Positions 52,054-61,117 of a DNA stretch of 64,000 nt are shown piece by piece. The stretch comes from JAHJQZ01 sp963676075 (GTDB taxonomy: Bacteria > Pseudomonadota > Alphaproteobacteria > Rhizobiales > Devosiaceae). The notes beneath the pieces are model-generated. The model was not told where the DNA came from, ran no database searches, and worked only from the letters and a program-made list of their open reading frames with translations. A program made the translations under genes and the position numbers. Where the stretch lies: the NCBI GenBank assembly GCA_963676075.2, contig CAXXNZ010000011.1, forward strand, positions 124,001 to 188,000. Direction: 5' to 3'. Each line of letters opens with the position of its first letter. Positions within the stretch are counted from its first letter, which is position 1.

Positions 52054-52076
52054 CCACATCACGAAAGGAAAACTCA

Positions 52077-52268
52077 ATGAACCAGATCGCTCAGCCCCTT
52101 GCCGAAATCAGCGACATCACGTTGACCGACGAAGAACGCCAGCCCTGCGAGGTCTGGACCCGCGTCATGGGCTATCACCGCCCGGCCTCGTCCTTCAATA
52201 CCGGCAAAAAGGGCGAGTTCGCCGAACGCCTGCACTTCACCGAGGAAGGTCTAGAAGGTGTCCAATAG
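52077..52268 (+). CDS. Stand-alone glycyl-radical domain of class III RNR
   Basis: A 63-residue protein whose core CEVWTRVMGYHRPASSFNTGKKGEF is the glycyl-radical C-terminus normally fused to NrdD; the radical Gly would be residue 32. It has its own AAGGA ribosome site 7 bases before the ATG, 23 bp after the nrdD stop. It therefore looks like a true separate subunit, not a read-through fragment. Its end overlaps the nrdG start by 11 bp. It would dock into the truncated NrdD barrel. Confidence 0.85.
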   Translation: MNQIAQPLAEISDITLTDEERQPCEVWTRVMGYHRPASSFNTGKKGEFAERLHFTEEGLEGVQ

Positions 52269-52902
52269 CCTTCACGTCGGAGGATTCACACCCATGTCCT
52301 CGGTCGACTGGCCGGGCGAACTGGTGGCGACGGTGTTCTGTCAGGGATGCTCCTGGGATTGCCGTTATTGCTACAACCAGTCGCTCAGGCCGGTGCGCGG
52401 CGACAACGAGCGGGACTGGCCGGATATCCTGACCTTTCTCGCCCGTCGTCGGGGTCTGCTCGACGGTGTGGTGTTCTCCGGCGGCGAGCCGCTTTTGCAA
52501 GCGGCGCTACCCAACGCCATACGCGAGATCCGTGAGATGGGCTATCGCACCGGCCTTCACACCGGCGGCGCCTATCCGAAACGCTTTGCCGAAGTACTGC
52601 CGTTCATCGACTGGGTCGGCTTCGATATCAAGGCCGCCTTCGACGACTACACCCGCGTCACCAAGGTGCCCGGCAGCGGCGACAAGGCGCGCCAAAGCTT
52701 GGAACTGTTTTTGGCCAGCGGACTTGCTCACCAAACGAGAACGACAATCCATCCCCTGCTGCATGATGCAGCTTCGATGGCTAGGCTTGAAGCCGATCTG
52801 GCGGCTTTCGCCATCACCGACCACGTCTTCCAGACCTTTCAGGCCAATGGGTGCGTGGATGCAGAACTGCTCCACGGCGTTCCCGATCGGCAATCTGCTT
52901 GA
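52258..52902 (+). CDS. nrdG: Anaerobic RNR-activating radical-SAM enzyme
   Basis: Makes the glycyl radical on the NrdD system using SAM and a 4Fe-4S cluster. 214 residues; the cluster motif CSWDCRYC (CxxxCxxC) lies in FCQGCSWDCRYCYNQ, followed by GVVFSGGEPLLQ. The start is the GTG at 52258 (VSNSLHVGG), inside the end of the glycyl-radical gene, so translation is coupled. Last gene of the operon. Confidence 0.93.
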   Translation: MSNSLHVGGFTPMSSVDWPGELVATVFCQGCSWDCRYCYNQSLRPVRGDNERDWPDILTFLARRRGLLDGVVFSGGEPLLQAALPNAIREIREMGYRTGLHTGGAYPKRFAEVLPFIDWVGFDIKAAFDDYTRVTKVPGSGDKARQSLELFLASGLAHQTRTTIHPLLHDAASMARLEADLAAFAITDHVFQTFQANGCVDAELLHGVPDRQSA

Positions 52903-52934
52903 CAGCACTCCCGCATATGCGTGACACCTGTTCT

Positions 52935-53123
52935 TGTTTCAGGTTGCCCCGGTCGAGAATGAAGGCCGGGGATGAAAAGGGAACACGGTGCGGCGTACCC
53001 ATCAGGGACCAAATCCGTGGCTGCCCCCGCAACTGTATGCGGTGAGCGATTGTCCGATATGCCACTGACCACAAGGTCGGGAAGGCGGACAAAAGCGAAG
53101 ACCCGCGAGCCAGGAGACCTGCC
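52935..53123 (+). promoter_or_regulatory. Cobalamin riboswitch (cobalt transporter operon)
   Basis: AATCCGTGGCTGCCCCCGCA.., ATGCCACTGACC, TCGGGAAGGCGG and CGCGAGCCAGGAGACCTGCC are in order. A strong hairpin (GCACTGCC/GGCAGTGC, near 53132) follows and is a likely expression platform. Confidence 0.95.
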
Positions 53124-53299
53124 TGTTACACGCACTGCCCCCACGGCAGTGCGAACCGTAACCGGACGCCGGGGTGAGCGTTTGGCGGTAAGCGGGCAGG
53201 CACGACCTATCACGCCACCGGCCCGACTTGGCGCCCGAATTCCCTATCGTCCTTTTCCAAAATGTCCCATTTCCGCGGGACCATGGGAGAGACGACTTT

Positions 53300-54097
53300 A
53301 TGAACTTCAAGAAGACCGCGACCGCGGCGCTCATTGCCGCATCCTGCCTGATGGCGTCTGCCGCCCAGGCCCATTTTCAACTTGTCTATACGCCCGAAAC
53401 CCAGATCGAGCGGCCCGGCGACGTGCCGCTCAAGCTGGTGTTCTGGCACCCGTTCGAGAACGGTCATGTCATGGACATGGGCGCACCGCTCGAATTCTTC
53501 GCCGTCAATCGCGGCAAAAAGATCGATCTGATGGACTCACTCGTCGAGACGCGTTTCAACGGCGCCGAGAACAGCGCGACTGCCTATGACGCGACGCTCC
53601 CGGTCAAGCACGCCGGCGACTACATCCTCGCCCTGACCCCGGCGCCCTATTACGAAGAGTCGGAAGACATCTATATCCAGCAGATCACCAAGACCTATCT
53701 CAACCGCGCCGAAATGCCGACCGACTGGTCCGAACCGCTGGGCCTCAAGACCGAGATCCTGCCGCTCAACAAGCCGGCCAACATCATTGCCGGCTCGACC
53801 TTCACCGGCCGCGTCCTCGCCAAAGGCCAACCTGTCGCCGGCGCCGAAATCGAGATCGAGTACATGGCCGCCGAGCCGGACATGGAAGCGAGTGCCCCCG
53901 GCACACCGACCGCCAGCCCGCTGCCGGGCGGATCGGTCGTCGCCATTTCCGACGACAACGGCTATTTCACCTTCGGCATCCCGAAGGCCGGTTTCTGGGG
54001 CTTTGCCGCCCTCGGTTCGGGACCTGACACCACGTTCGACGGCAAGGAACTCAGCCAGGACGCGGTGATCTGGATCCGCGCCCACGATCTCAAGTAG
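53300..54097 (+). CDS. Periplasmic DUF4198 protein, likely cobalt-binding
   Basis: 265 residues with a clear signal peptide (MNFKKTATAALIAASCLMASAAQA). The mature protein begins with His (HFQLVY), a usual feature of DUF4198 proteins linked to nickel/cobalt ECF importers. Beta-rich, with EDIYIQQITKTYLNRAE in the middle and a carboxypeptidase-regulatory-like C-terminus (SDDNGYFTFGIPKAGFWGF). First gene after the riboswitch; probably feeds metal to CbiM. Confidence 0.85.
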   Translation: MNFKKTATAALIAASCLMASAAQAHFQLVYTPETQIERPGDVPLKLVFWHPFENGHVMDMGAPLEFFAVNRGKKIDLMDSLVETRFNGAENSATAYDATLPVKHAGDYILALTPAPYYEESEDIYIQQITKTYLNRAEMPTDWSEPLGLKTEILPLNKPANIIAGSTFTGRVLAKGQPVAGAEIEIEYMAAEPDMEASAPGTPTASPLPGGSVVAISDDNGYFTFGIPKAGFWGFAALGSGPDTTFDGKELSQDAVIWIRAHDLK

Positions 54098-54109
54098 GGG
54101 CGTGACGCG

Positions 54110-54733
54110 ATGCATATCGTAGACGGTGCGCTGTCCAATCCCGTTGTCATCGGCGGCACGGTGCTCGCCCTTGGCGGCCTCGCCCTCGGCCTTCGGAAAC
54201 TGCCGATGGAGAAGATCCCGGCGGCAGGCGTTTTGTCGGCCACCTTCTTCGTGGCATCGCTTATCCATGTGCCGATCGGACCATCTTCGGTCCATCTCAT
54301 CATGAACGGTCTGGCCGGGCTTGTGCTCGGCTGGGCCGCCTTCCCGGCCCTGTTCGTCGGGCTTTTGCTGCAGGCGGTCTTTTTCGGTTTCGGCGGGCTG
54401 ACCGTACTCGGCGTCAACACACTCAACATCGCCCTGCCCGCGGTCATCGTCTACTATGTCTGTCTCAGAGGCGTTCAGTCCGCATCGCCTGCCGTTGCCG
54501 CGCTCTGGGGTGGCCTCGGCGGAGGGCTTGCCATCGCCCTGACCACCGGCTTGGTCGCTGTCGCACTGTCTCTGTCCGGAGACGAGTTCATCCCGGCGGC
54601 ACAACTGGTCTTTTTCGCCCACATCCCGATCATGATCATCGAGGCGCTGCTGTCAGCAGCCGCCATATACCTGATCCGCCGCGTCAAGCCGGAACTGATC
54701 GGCACATTCGCTCTTTCCGGAGGCATGAAATGA
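54110..54733 (+). CDS. cbiM: Cobalt ECF transporter, substrate-binding membrane component
   Basis: The 207-residue S-component of the Co2+ importer. The metal-binding N-terminus MHIVDGALSNPV has the essential His at position 2. FGGLTVLGVNTLNIALPAV is the other conserved block. About six membrane segments. Its stop overlaps the next start (ATGA). Confidence 0.95.
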   Translation: MHIVDGALSNPVVIGGTVLALGGLALGLRKLPMEKIPAAGVLSATFFVASLIHVPIGPSSVHLIMNGLAGLVLGWAAFPALFVGLLLQAVFFGFGGLTVLGVNTLNIALPAVIVYYVCLRGVQSASPAVAALWGGLGGGLAIALTTGLVAVALSLSGDEFIPAAQLVFFAHIPIMIIEALLSAAAIYLIRRVKPELIGTFALSGGMK

Positions 54734-55338
54734 AACCCTGGCTAACCGCATTGGCCGTCGCCCTTGTTCTGGCCGCCACACCGGCTCATGCCCACAAGGT
54801 CATCGCCTCGGTCTTTCCAAGTGGCGACATGATCGAAGGTGAAATCGGCTTTTCCAATGGCGATATGGCCGTGGATACAACGGTGGAGGTCTTTGATCCC
54901 GACGGCAACAAGCTCGGCGAGACCCAGACGGACGAAGACGGATATTTCACCTTCACCCCGAACCAGAATGTCGCGCACGTCTTCAAGGCCAATCTCGGCG
55001 CCGGCCATGTCGCCCAAGCGACGATGGAACAAGCTGAAGTGGCAGGCATTCTGGGCAAGCAGATCAACGAATCCGAGGAGGCGGAGACGGTCGTGGCGGC
55101 CGAAGAAGAAGCCGTCACGACCGCGCACGCTGCAACAGTAACGATCGCGTCGCTGACACCCGAGGAAATGGATGCCATCGCCACGGCCGTGCGCGACGAA
55201 GTTCGTCCGCTGCGCCGCGAGATCGCCGCCTACAAGGAGCATCACGACATCCAGTCGATCCTTGGCGGCATCGGCTATATCGCCGGCCTGTTCGGTCTCG
55301 GCTTCTACCTGGCGGCCCGCCGCAAGATTGCGGGCTAG
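54730..55338 (+). CDS. CbiL/CbiN-type accessory membrane protein
   Basis: 202 residues: signal sequence ending AHAH, a periplasmic beta domain with VFDPDGNKLGETQTDEDGYFTF, a low-complexity acidic and Ala-rich linker (EEAETVVAAEEEA), and a C-terminal helix (GGIGYIAGLFGLGFYLAARRK). This layout is that of the CbiL/NikL accessory proteins that replace CbiN in some Co/Ni importers. Between cbiM and cbiQ. Confidence 0.8.
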   Translation: MKPWLTALAVALVLAATPAHAHKVIASVFPSGDMIEGEIGFSNGDMAVDTTVEVFDPDGNKLGETQTDEDGYFTFTPNQNVAHVFKANLGAGHVAQATMEQAEVAGILGKQINESEEAETVVAAEEEAVTTAHAATVTIASLTPEEMDAIATAVRDEVRPLRREIAAYKEHHDIQSILGGIGYIAGLFGLGFYLAARRKIAG

Positions 55339-55344
55339 CCGGGT

Positions 55345-56139
55345 TTGGGACACATCCTTTCAAACACCGAGCGTTCGCTCGAACAAACCGATGTGTCCCA
55401 CGCCGGGGGCTTGATCAATCGCGTCGATCCGCGCGCGCGGATTGTCACCACTGCCGCTTTCGCACTTGTGGTCGTGGCCTGCGCATGGATTCCGGCGCTG
55501 GTGTTCGCGCTTGCCGCGTCTATCGCAATGATGCTCGCTATGCACCTACCCTTCGGAAGAACCCTCAAGCGCATGGCGACGATGGACACGTTCATCATCT
55601 TCATCCTGGTGCTCTTGCCCTTCACCATGCCGGGCGCACCGATGTTCACGCTTTGGGGGTTTACCGCCAGTTGGGATGGCTTGTTCAAGGCTGTCGCCAT
55701 CGCCCTCAAGGCCAATGCCATCATCCTGATGCTGATGGTTCTGGTCGGCACAATGGAGCCGGTGACGCTCGGCCATGCGCTTCACACCATGCGCGTTCCG
55801 GCGGCTCTCGTGCATCTTTTGCTGTTTACCGTAAGATATATCGAGGTCCTGCATGAGGAATATCTGCGTATTCGTCAGGCAATGAAGGCGCGTGGCTTCC
55901 GGCCGTCGAATTCGCTGCACACCTACAAAAGTTTCGGCTATCTGGTCGGCATGCTGCTGGTGCGTGCGCTGGAACGCTCCGAACGCATTCTCGGCGCCAT
56001 GAAGTGCCGTGGCTTCACGGGCACCATCCCGTTGCTGGCTGAATTCCATCTCACCGCTCGCGATGCCGGATTCGCGGCGATGATGAGCGGCATCGTCCTG
56101 CTGCTCGCACTCATGGAGCTGAAGCATGGGATTGTTTGA
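55345..56139 (+). CDS. cbiQ: Cobalt ECF transporter, transmembrane coupling component
   Basis: The 264-residue EcfT-type protein. Five or more membrane segments, and the two coupling motifs RQAMKARGF and GAMKCRGF that contact the ATPase. The start is a TTG (LGHILSNTE) 7 bp after the preceding stop; there is no better start. It overlaps cbiO by 14 bp. Confidence 0.92.
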   Translation: MGHILSNTERSLEQTDVSHAGGLINRVDPRARIVTTAAFALVVVACAWIPALVFALAASIAMMLAMHLPFGRTLKRMATMDTFIIFILVLLPFTMPGAPMFTLWGFTASWDGLFKAVAIALKANAIILMLMVLVGTMEPVTLGHALHTMRVPAALVHLLLFTVRYIEVLHEEYLRIRQAMKARGFRPSNSLHTYKSFGYLVGMLLVRALERSERILGAMKCRGFTGTIPLLAEFHLTARDAGFAAMMSGIVLLLALMELKHGIV

Positions 56140-56803
56140 ACTCACCGGCATCCGTTTCGGTTATCCCGGTCACGCGCCCGTTCTCGACGATACCGGCTTT
56201 GATCTCGAGACAGGTGAGCGGCTGTGCATCACCGGCCATAACGGCGCGGGCAAATCCACGCTCTTGCACATCATGGTCGGACTGCTGATGCCGCAGGCCG
56301 GCAGCGTCGTCGCCTTCGGTCATGAGCGGAAACTGGATGCCGATTTCCATGAGGTGCGCCGCCGTGCCGGTCTCGTCTTCCAGGACCCGGACGACCAGTT
56401 GTTCTCACCAACCGTGGCCGAGGACATCGCCTTCGGCCCGCTCAATCTCGGCAAATCGCGCCAGGAGGCGCTTGCCATTGTCGAAGCCGTCCTCATCCGT
56501 CTCGACCTTATGCATTTGCGCGATCGCATTACCCACAAATTGTCAGGCGGGGAGAAGCGCCTGGTGACCCTCGCCGCCGTCCTGGCCATGGAGCCGGACG
56601 TCTTGTTGCTCGACGAGCCGACCAACGCCCTCGACGAGGACAACGAAGCGCGGCTGACGGACATCCTCCTGTCGCTGCCGCAAGCCATGGTGCTGGTCTC
56701 GCACGACCCGCATTTCCGCCGGAAGATCGCCACCCGGACGCTGCGCCTGTCGCACGGCAAGCTCGCCATGCCTGACCCCGCCTGCAGGCACGCCGCGCTA
56801 TAA
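56126..56803 (+). CDS. cbiO: Cobalt ECF transporter, ATPase
   Basis: 225 residues. Walker A GHNGAGKST, Q-loop VFQDPDDQLFSPTVAEDI (typical of ECF ATPases), signature LSGGEKRLV, Walker B VLLLDEPTNALD and H-loop VSHD. Last gene of the operon. Confidence 0.95.
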   Translation: MGLFELTGIRFGYPGHAPVLDDTGFDLETGERLCITGHNGAGKSTLLHIMVGLLMPQAGSVVAFGHERKLDADFHEVRRRAGLVFQDPDDQLFSPTVAEDIAFGPLNLGKSRQEALAIVEAVLIRLDLMHLRDRITHKLSGGEKRLVTLAAVLAMEPDVLLLDEPTNALDEDNEARLTDILLSLPQAMVLVSHDPHFRRKIATRTLRLSHGKLAMPDPACRHAAL

Positions 56804-56843
56804 CACCCTCAAGAATCCTTCTTTGTAGTTTCGGTCGCCTCTT

Positions 56844-56940
56844 CGTCATTGCGAGCGAACGGAGTGAGCGCGGCAAGCCAGCAGGCCGCAAGCTCTATAG
56901 CCAGCGGCCTTCTGGATTGCCCCGCTGCGATCGCACCTCG
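56844..56940. repeat. Intergenic repeat of the CGTCATTGCGAGCG type
   Basis: Begins CGTCATTGCGAGCGAACGG, continues with GCGGCAAGCCAG and ends with CTGGATTGCCCCGCTGCG, the pattern of dispersed intergenic repeats common in proteobacteria. It is the only copy in this window, so the call rests on recognition of the pattern. Confidence 0.5.
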
Positions 56941-57020
56941 TAGTAGCGGAACGGTGGATCGAACATGCTCTCAACGCCATTCTTCCAGTCGCTTCGCCAC
57001 TCGGCTCATTTTCCCTTGCA

Positions 57021-57038
57021 TATCCTCTCCAGGGGATA
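57021..57038. promoter_or_regulatory. Candidate operator of the CsoR/RcnR-type regulator
   Basis: TATCC-TCTCCAGG-GGATA, an inverted repeat with a C/G tract, 11 bp before the start codon. RcnR and DmeR operators have the same layout (AT-rich arms around a G/C tract). Confidence 0.45.
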
Positions 57039-57048
57039 GGATTAGTAC

Positions 57049-57327
57049 ATGGACACGACAGCCGCACTTCATCAAAGCCACCCCGACATCGTCAAGCGCC
57101 TCAAGCGGTCCGAAGGGCATTTGCGCAAGACCATCGAGATGATCGAGGACGGGCGACCCTGCGTGGAACTCGCCCAGCAGCTTCATGCCGTGCAAAAGGC
57201 AATCGAGCAGGCCAAGAAGCTCCTGATCCACGACCACATCGATCATTGCCTGAACGACGCCACGCCCGGAGGGGCCGACGGCAAGGCGCTGGTCGCCGAA
57301 TTCCGCGAAATCTCGAAATATCTCTAG
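57049..57327 (+). CDS. CsoR/RcnR-family metal-responsive repressor
   Basis: A 92-residue all-helical repressor of the family that senses Cu, Ni/Co or formaldehyde. RLKRSEGHLRKTIEMIEDGRPC and AVQKAIEQAKKLLIHDHIDHC are typical. Cys38, His63, His66/Cys67 and the early His residues suit Ni/Co sensing (RcnR/DmeR type) better than Cu. It precedes the exporter gene by 68 bp and should repress it. Confidence 0.88.
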   Translation: MDTTAALHQSHPDIVKRLKRSEGHLRKTIEMIEDGRPCVELAQQLHAVQKAIEQAKKLLIHDHIDHCLNDATPGGADGKALVAEFREISKYL

Positions 57328-57395
57328 CAGATGGCTGGGCACCTGCCGTGCCCTTCTCGCATGAACAGCGACGACACCGACCGGGAAGCCCGCCG

Positions 57396-58223
57396 ATGAA
57401 TCTGACAGGCATGATCGAGACGGGCGCCGCCAATCCGCTGCTGCTCTTCGCGGCGTCCCTCTTGCTCGGCGGGCTGCACGGGCTCGAGCCCGGCCATTCC
57501 AAAACGATGATCGCCGCCTATATCGTCGCCATTCGCGGTTCGGTCTGGCAGGCGGTCCTGCTCGGCATCTCGGCGGCCATCTCCCATTCGATCATCGTCT
57601 GGGTGCTGGCGATCCTCGCCCTGACCTATGGCAACGAACTGATCGGCGAAGAACTCGAACCCTGGTTTATGGTCACCTCAGGTCTGATCGTCCTCGGCAT
57701 CGCCCTTTGGATGCTGATCCAGGCCTTGCGCTCACGTTCAGGCGAGTCGCACGAGCACCATACACATGCCCACCACGATCATGCTCACGACCATAATCAT
57801 GGTCATCTTCACGATCATTCCCACAGCCATGCCCATCTCAATACCCACGCCCAGTCGCATGCCCACGAGCTTGAGAAGCGCCTTCAGGTCGGACAGACCT
57901 CGACCTGGCAGACCATCCTGTTCGGTCTGTCGGGCGGCCTCATCCCCTGCCCGGCGGCGATCACCGTTTTCCTGCTCTGCCTGCAACTCGGTCAGCTCCC
58001 CCTTGGCATCACCCTGGTCAGCGCCTTTTCCATCGGCCTCGCTGCGACCCTCGTTCTCGTCGGTGCCGCCGCCGCGCTCGGCCTAAACGCGATCCGCCAC
58101 CACACTTCCCGCTTCGACCGCCTGCTAGGCGCGGCCCCCTATCTGTCGGTCATCCTCATCGCCGTAGTCGGCTGCCTGATGATTTGGTTCGGCTGGGGGC
58201 ATTTCGCACATGCACATGCCTGA
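57396..58223 (+). CDS. rcnA: Nickel/cobalt exporter, RcnA-type
   Basis: A 275-residue inner-membrane exporter. Six hydrophobic segments, with LLGGLHGLEPGHSKTMIAAY near the start and GLSGGLIPCPAAITVFLLCL in the second half, as in RcnA. A very His-rich loop (residues about 115-150, HEHHTHAHHDHAHDHNHG) lies between them. With the upstream repressor it protects against excess cobalt brought in by the neighbouring importer. Confidence 0.93.
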   Translation: MNLTGMIETGAANPLLLFAASLLLGGLHGLEPGHSKTMIAAYIVAIRGSVWQAVLLGISAAISHSIIVWVLAILALTYGNELIGEELEPWFMVTSGLIVLGIALWMLIQALRSRSGESHEHHTHAHHDHAHDHNHGHLHDHSHSHAHLNTHAQSHAHELEKRLQVGQTSTWQTILFGLSGGLIPCPAAITVFLLCLQLGQLPLGITLVSAFSIGLAATLVLVGAAAALGLNAIRHHTSRFDRLLGAAPYLSVILIAVVGCLMIWFGWGHFAHAHA

Positions 58224-58379
58224 ATGCCATTCCGGGGCGATGTGCCATTTGTTCGAGTCGAATCGCTAGGGGCAGATCTGGCGCGGCAACCATTCGATTC
58301 ATTTGGGTTTAGCGGGCTGATAGGGTGAACGGCGACCCGGATGCGTTAGGATGTACTGTCTTCCAATGCGCAGCACCCA

Positions 58380-58868
58380 ATGACCTATCTGAAAGTACAG
58401 AAATCAGACTCCGGCCTCAAGATTGCGTTGGAGGCGCCGGTCGACTTTCGTTCGCACCAGAGAGGAAAGATGAAACGCGGCGAACGCGCATTCCGGCGAA
58501 CCATGAATGGCTTGGGTGGCGTCGAATGCATGGAAAGCGATGCGGGTATCTGTTACAGGATCGTTTCTTCGGACGGATGCATCTCTCCATCCGCCGACGA
58601 CCAGATCGCACAATTGAAAGCGCGGCTTTCAGCGCTCTACGATGCCCCAATTTCACCGAGAACCATCGAGAAAGTGCTGAACATCTCGGCTGATGAGCGC
58701 AGGCGATGGACAAAAGACGGCCGTCTGCCCTCTGCCGACAGACAAACGATCGATCGCGGCGGTTATCCCTTTTCCATCAGCACCTATCCTCCGCAGCTTG
58801 TTGCCGAGCTTGAGGCCAATCCACACATCATCGCAGAGTGGCGCCAACGCGATAAAAAGACACCTTAG
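58380..58868 (+). CDS. Hypothetical protein
   Basis: A 162-residue soluble protein. The C-terminal half (RTIEKVLNISADERRRWTKDGRLPS...) looks like a helix-turn-helix of the kind found in small element-borne regulators. The N-terminal part is basic. The ribosome site is weak. No family named. Confidence 0.55.
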   Translation: MTYLKVQKSDSGLKIALEAPVDFRSHQRGKMKRGERAFRRTMNGLGGVECMESDAGICYRIVSSDGCISPSADDQIAQLKARLSALYDAPISPRTIEKVLNISADERRRWTKDGRLPSADRQTIDRGGYPFSISTYPPQLVAELEANPHIIAEWRQRDKKTP

Positions 58869-59236
58869 GCACGTCTTTGGAGCATAACAGCAAACACATG
58901 AACCACGATAAATGTTGCGAGTCTCAGGCTTGATCCGCAGTGCGTCAGTGGTTTTGTCCGAACCAAGGCAACGTCTCAACAGACCCTCAGCAGGTCCCTT
59001 TTTGCCTTTTCGCCGCTAACAGCGGTCAGTCTCCTTCCGGCCCCATTGAAGACATTCAAGACAGCGCCGCATGCGTCGGCAAACCCGGTTGATACCGACA
59101 ATTGACGTCAATTTCCATTATTGGCGACACCCATAAATTCCGGGCGAACTCTCGGCATATCAACCCTGGCCGTTGACAGGTCGTAGCTGCGTCAGTGGCA
59201 AATGCGCTGCAAGATGCGAAAGAAGCTGGAAGCTAT
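58869..59236. other. Gap without a clear gene
   Basis: About 370 bp. No convincing frame, RNA or hairpin seen. Confidence 0.4.
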
Positions 59237-59604
59237 TCACGGCGCATCGATCCGATCACCCCGCGCAACGATCTTCAGCGACCCGTCCGACAGCGGCCGC
59301 TGCTCGTCTCTGACCTCGCTCCAATCCGTTCGCATCCAGATATAACACTCCCCGGGACTGGCCAAAATGACCGCCACCGCCTTGGGATGGATCGCCCCGA
59401 CGTCAGCGTTCGGCTCGGTCGTCAGGAAGCCGAAGATATCAAAGGTGACCTAACCTTCCTTGACAGAGTCGCAGTCCAGCTCGTCCAGATTCCAGCGAAG
59501 AATGCCAAGCGCGAGCAGTCATCAACCGCAAACCAGATGGGTGGATGCATGCCGTCAGGTCCACTACGTAGTGCTGTCGACGTCCTCGGCTCGAAACAGG
59601 GCAT
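59237..59604 (-). pseudogene. SRAP (YedK/HMCES-type) protein remnant
   Basis: SRAP proteins bind and protect abasic DNA. The C-terminal part is clear on the minus strand: FDIFGFLTTEPNADVGAIHPKAVAVILASP, then DEQRPLSDGSLKIVARGD. The preceding part (PPIWFAVDDCSRLAFFAGIWTSWT) is in another frame, with a one-base shift near 59450 and an in-frame stop. The N-terminus with the catalytic MCGR/MCN start is missing. Confidence 0.65.
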
Positions 59605-60225
59605 GCAATGGATCTAGCGGCGGCGCCCACCTGAAAGGCCCGGAGCACTGGAGTTTGCATGGCGCAGCCCCTCCCCTCGAACGGCCGATGCGTAGGTAGC
59701 TGCGCTAACCTACACATTACTCATATTCTTGTTGTGATGCTGCTCGGTGCCGCCGAAGATCCGGACATCTGCACCTTTGGACCGTGCCGAGGCACTTATT
59801 AACCAATCCAGCCGAATGCCGTTGAAGCGGGCTCTTTGTCGCTGGACAATCGGAGCTGCCTGATTCCCGCGGACCTCAGGCGGTCTGCAGCCCGGAGGCA
59901 ACCGAGCTACAGACCTAACCGCAACCACCTGATCAGAGGTGACACGGCTATGTTGAGTGATAGCTTTTTCTCGACCGCATCGGAATCCCCGAAACAGCTT
60001 TTTGCGCAGAACCCGGACAGTAACGTCCGGCGGTCTGTCCATTCCGTCGACATCACCAGTCTCACCTAGTCACCCCGCGATTGCCGGGTGGCTTTGACGC
60101 CTGACTTTTTGTCAGGTTGTGCACTGGATGCAGGACGAAGGTCGATCACGCATGCGGTGTCGCGTGCGGATGATCACGCCTGCCGATCCGACCCGGCCGT
60201 CGCCTTCAATAGAAGGACGACCATC
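59605..60225. other. Gap before the nuclease/AAA+ cassette
   Basis: About 620 bp with only short, unconvincing frames on both strands. It presumably holds the cassette's promoter. Confidence 0.4.
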
Positions 60226-61107
60226 ATGTCGACGAAACGCGACAATCCCGCCACCGGCGAACTGAAGCTGCCTCCGAAATTTGAGCATTTGGAGCAGCAG
60301 CTCCGCGAGAAGATCCACGAGACCATCGCCAACTCGTCCAAGCTCAAGCTGAGCAAGGACCGGAGCTTTGGTGATCTCGCTCCGATTGCGGGCTTCGTCC
60401 GCTCGGCTCAGGCCGGCGAAGGCTACCTGATCGAACACGGCGCCGCTCTGCTGATCAGGTCGACTCGGCGCTTTTTGGTTTTGAAGGACATTCGCGTGCC
60501 CGGAGAACCGGACCGCGACGATGTGGATCGGGAGTTCATCGCCCCCGCTGCGTTGAAGAGGAAGGGCAAGCGTGACAAGCGCGGCTACCGCCCCGACCTC
60601 GTTCTGATCGACCGGGCGACCCACGAAGTCCTTATGATCGAGGTCAAACGGACCAGCGCAAGTTACCTAGGCTGGTCGCTGGCAGGGCTCGCCAAGCGCA
60701 TGGCGGGATGCTCGGCTGGGCTCCTTTCGATCCTCAAGTCGCGGTATCCGCAGCTTGAGGTCAGGAGCATCGACATCATCATTCTCGATGCCAGCGACAG
60801 CGACACGAATGCTGTCGTCACGCGGATCTCGAGCCTTGATGACGTCCTCGGCATCGACGGGCTCGCGGACGCCATCGCATGGCTGCGCCATGAATACGCC
60901 GCGGCGGTCCGGAAGGCCTTTCTGGCCAAGGTGTCCGCGTACTACAGCCAGCAGGCCAGGGAGGCGGGCGAGCCCTATGTCACGCTTGTTCGCGAAGACG
61001 GCGTCGACGGGCGCGTGGAGCAGCTGCCGGACCCGTACGATGACGACCAGTTCAGCACTCCGCGGCATCGGTCGCCCCCCGTCCGTATCATGGGCAATCT
61101 CCACTGA
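60226..61107 (+). CDS. PD-(D/E)XK nuclease-like protein
   Basis: 293 residues. ATG 60226 (MSTKRDNPATGEL) is set by AGAAGGA 6-7 bases upstream; the frame is open from 60088. Residues about 120-145 contain a PD-(D/E)XK core: YRPDLVLIDR (Pro-Asp 123-124) and VLMIEVKRTSASY (Glu139-x-Lys141), typical of restriction-type nucleases. The N-terminal 100 residues are helical, and the C-terminus is acidic. It starts an operon with a 125-residue gene (10 bp later) and an AAA+ gene. DNA target and role are not shown. Confidence 0.7.
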   Translation: MSTKRDNPATGELKLPPKFEHLEQQLREKIHETIANSSKLKLSKDRSFGDLAPIAGFVRSAQAGEGYLIEHGAALLIRSTRRFLVLKDIRVPGEPDRDDVDREFIAPAALKRKGKRDKRGYRPDLVLIDRATHEVLMIEVKRTSASYLGWSLAGLAKRMAGCSAGLLSILKSRYPQLEVRSIDIIILDASDSDTNAVVTRISSLDDVLGIDGLADAIAWLRHEYAAAVRKAFLAKVSAYYSQQAREAGEPYVTLVREDGVDGRVEQLPDPYDDDQFSTPRHRSPPVRIMGNLH

Positions 61108-61117
61108 GGGCCCGGAA

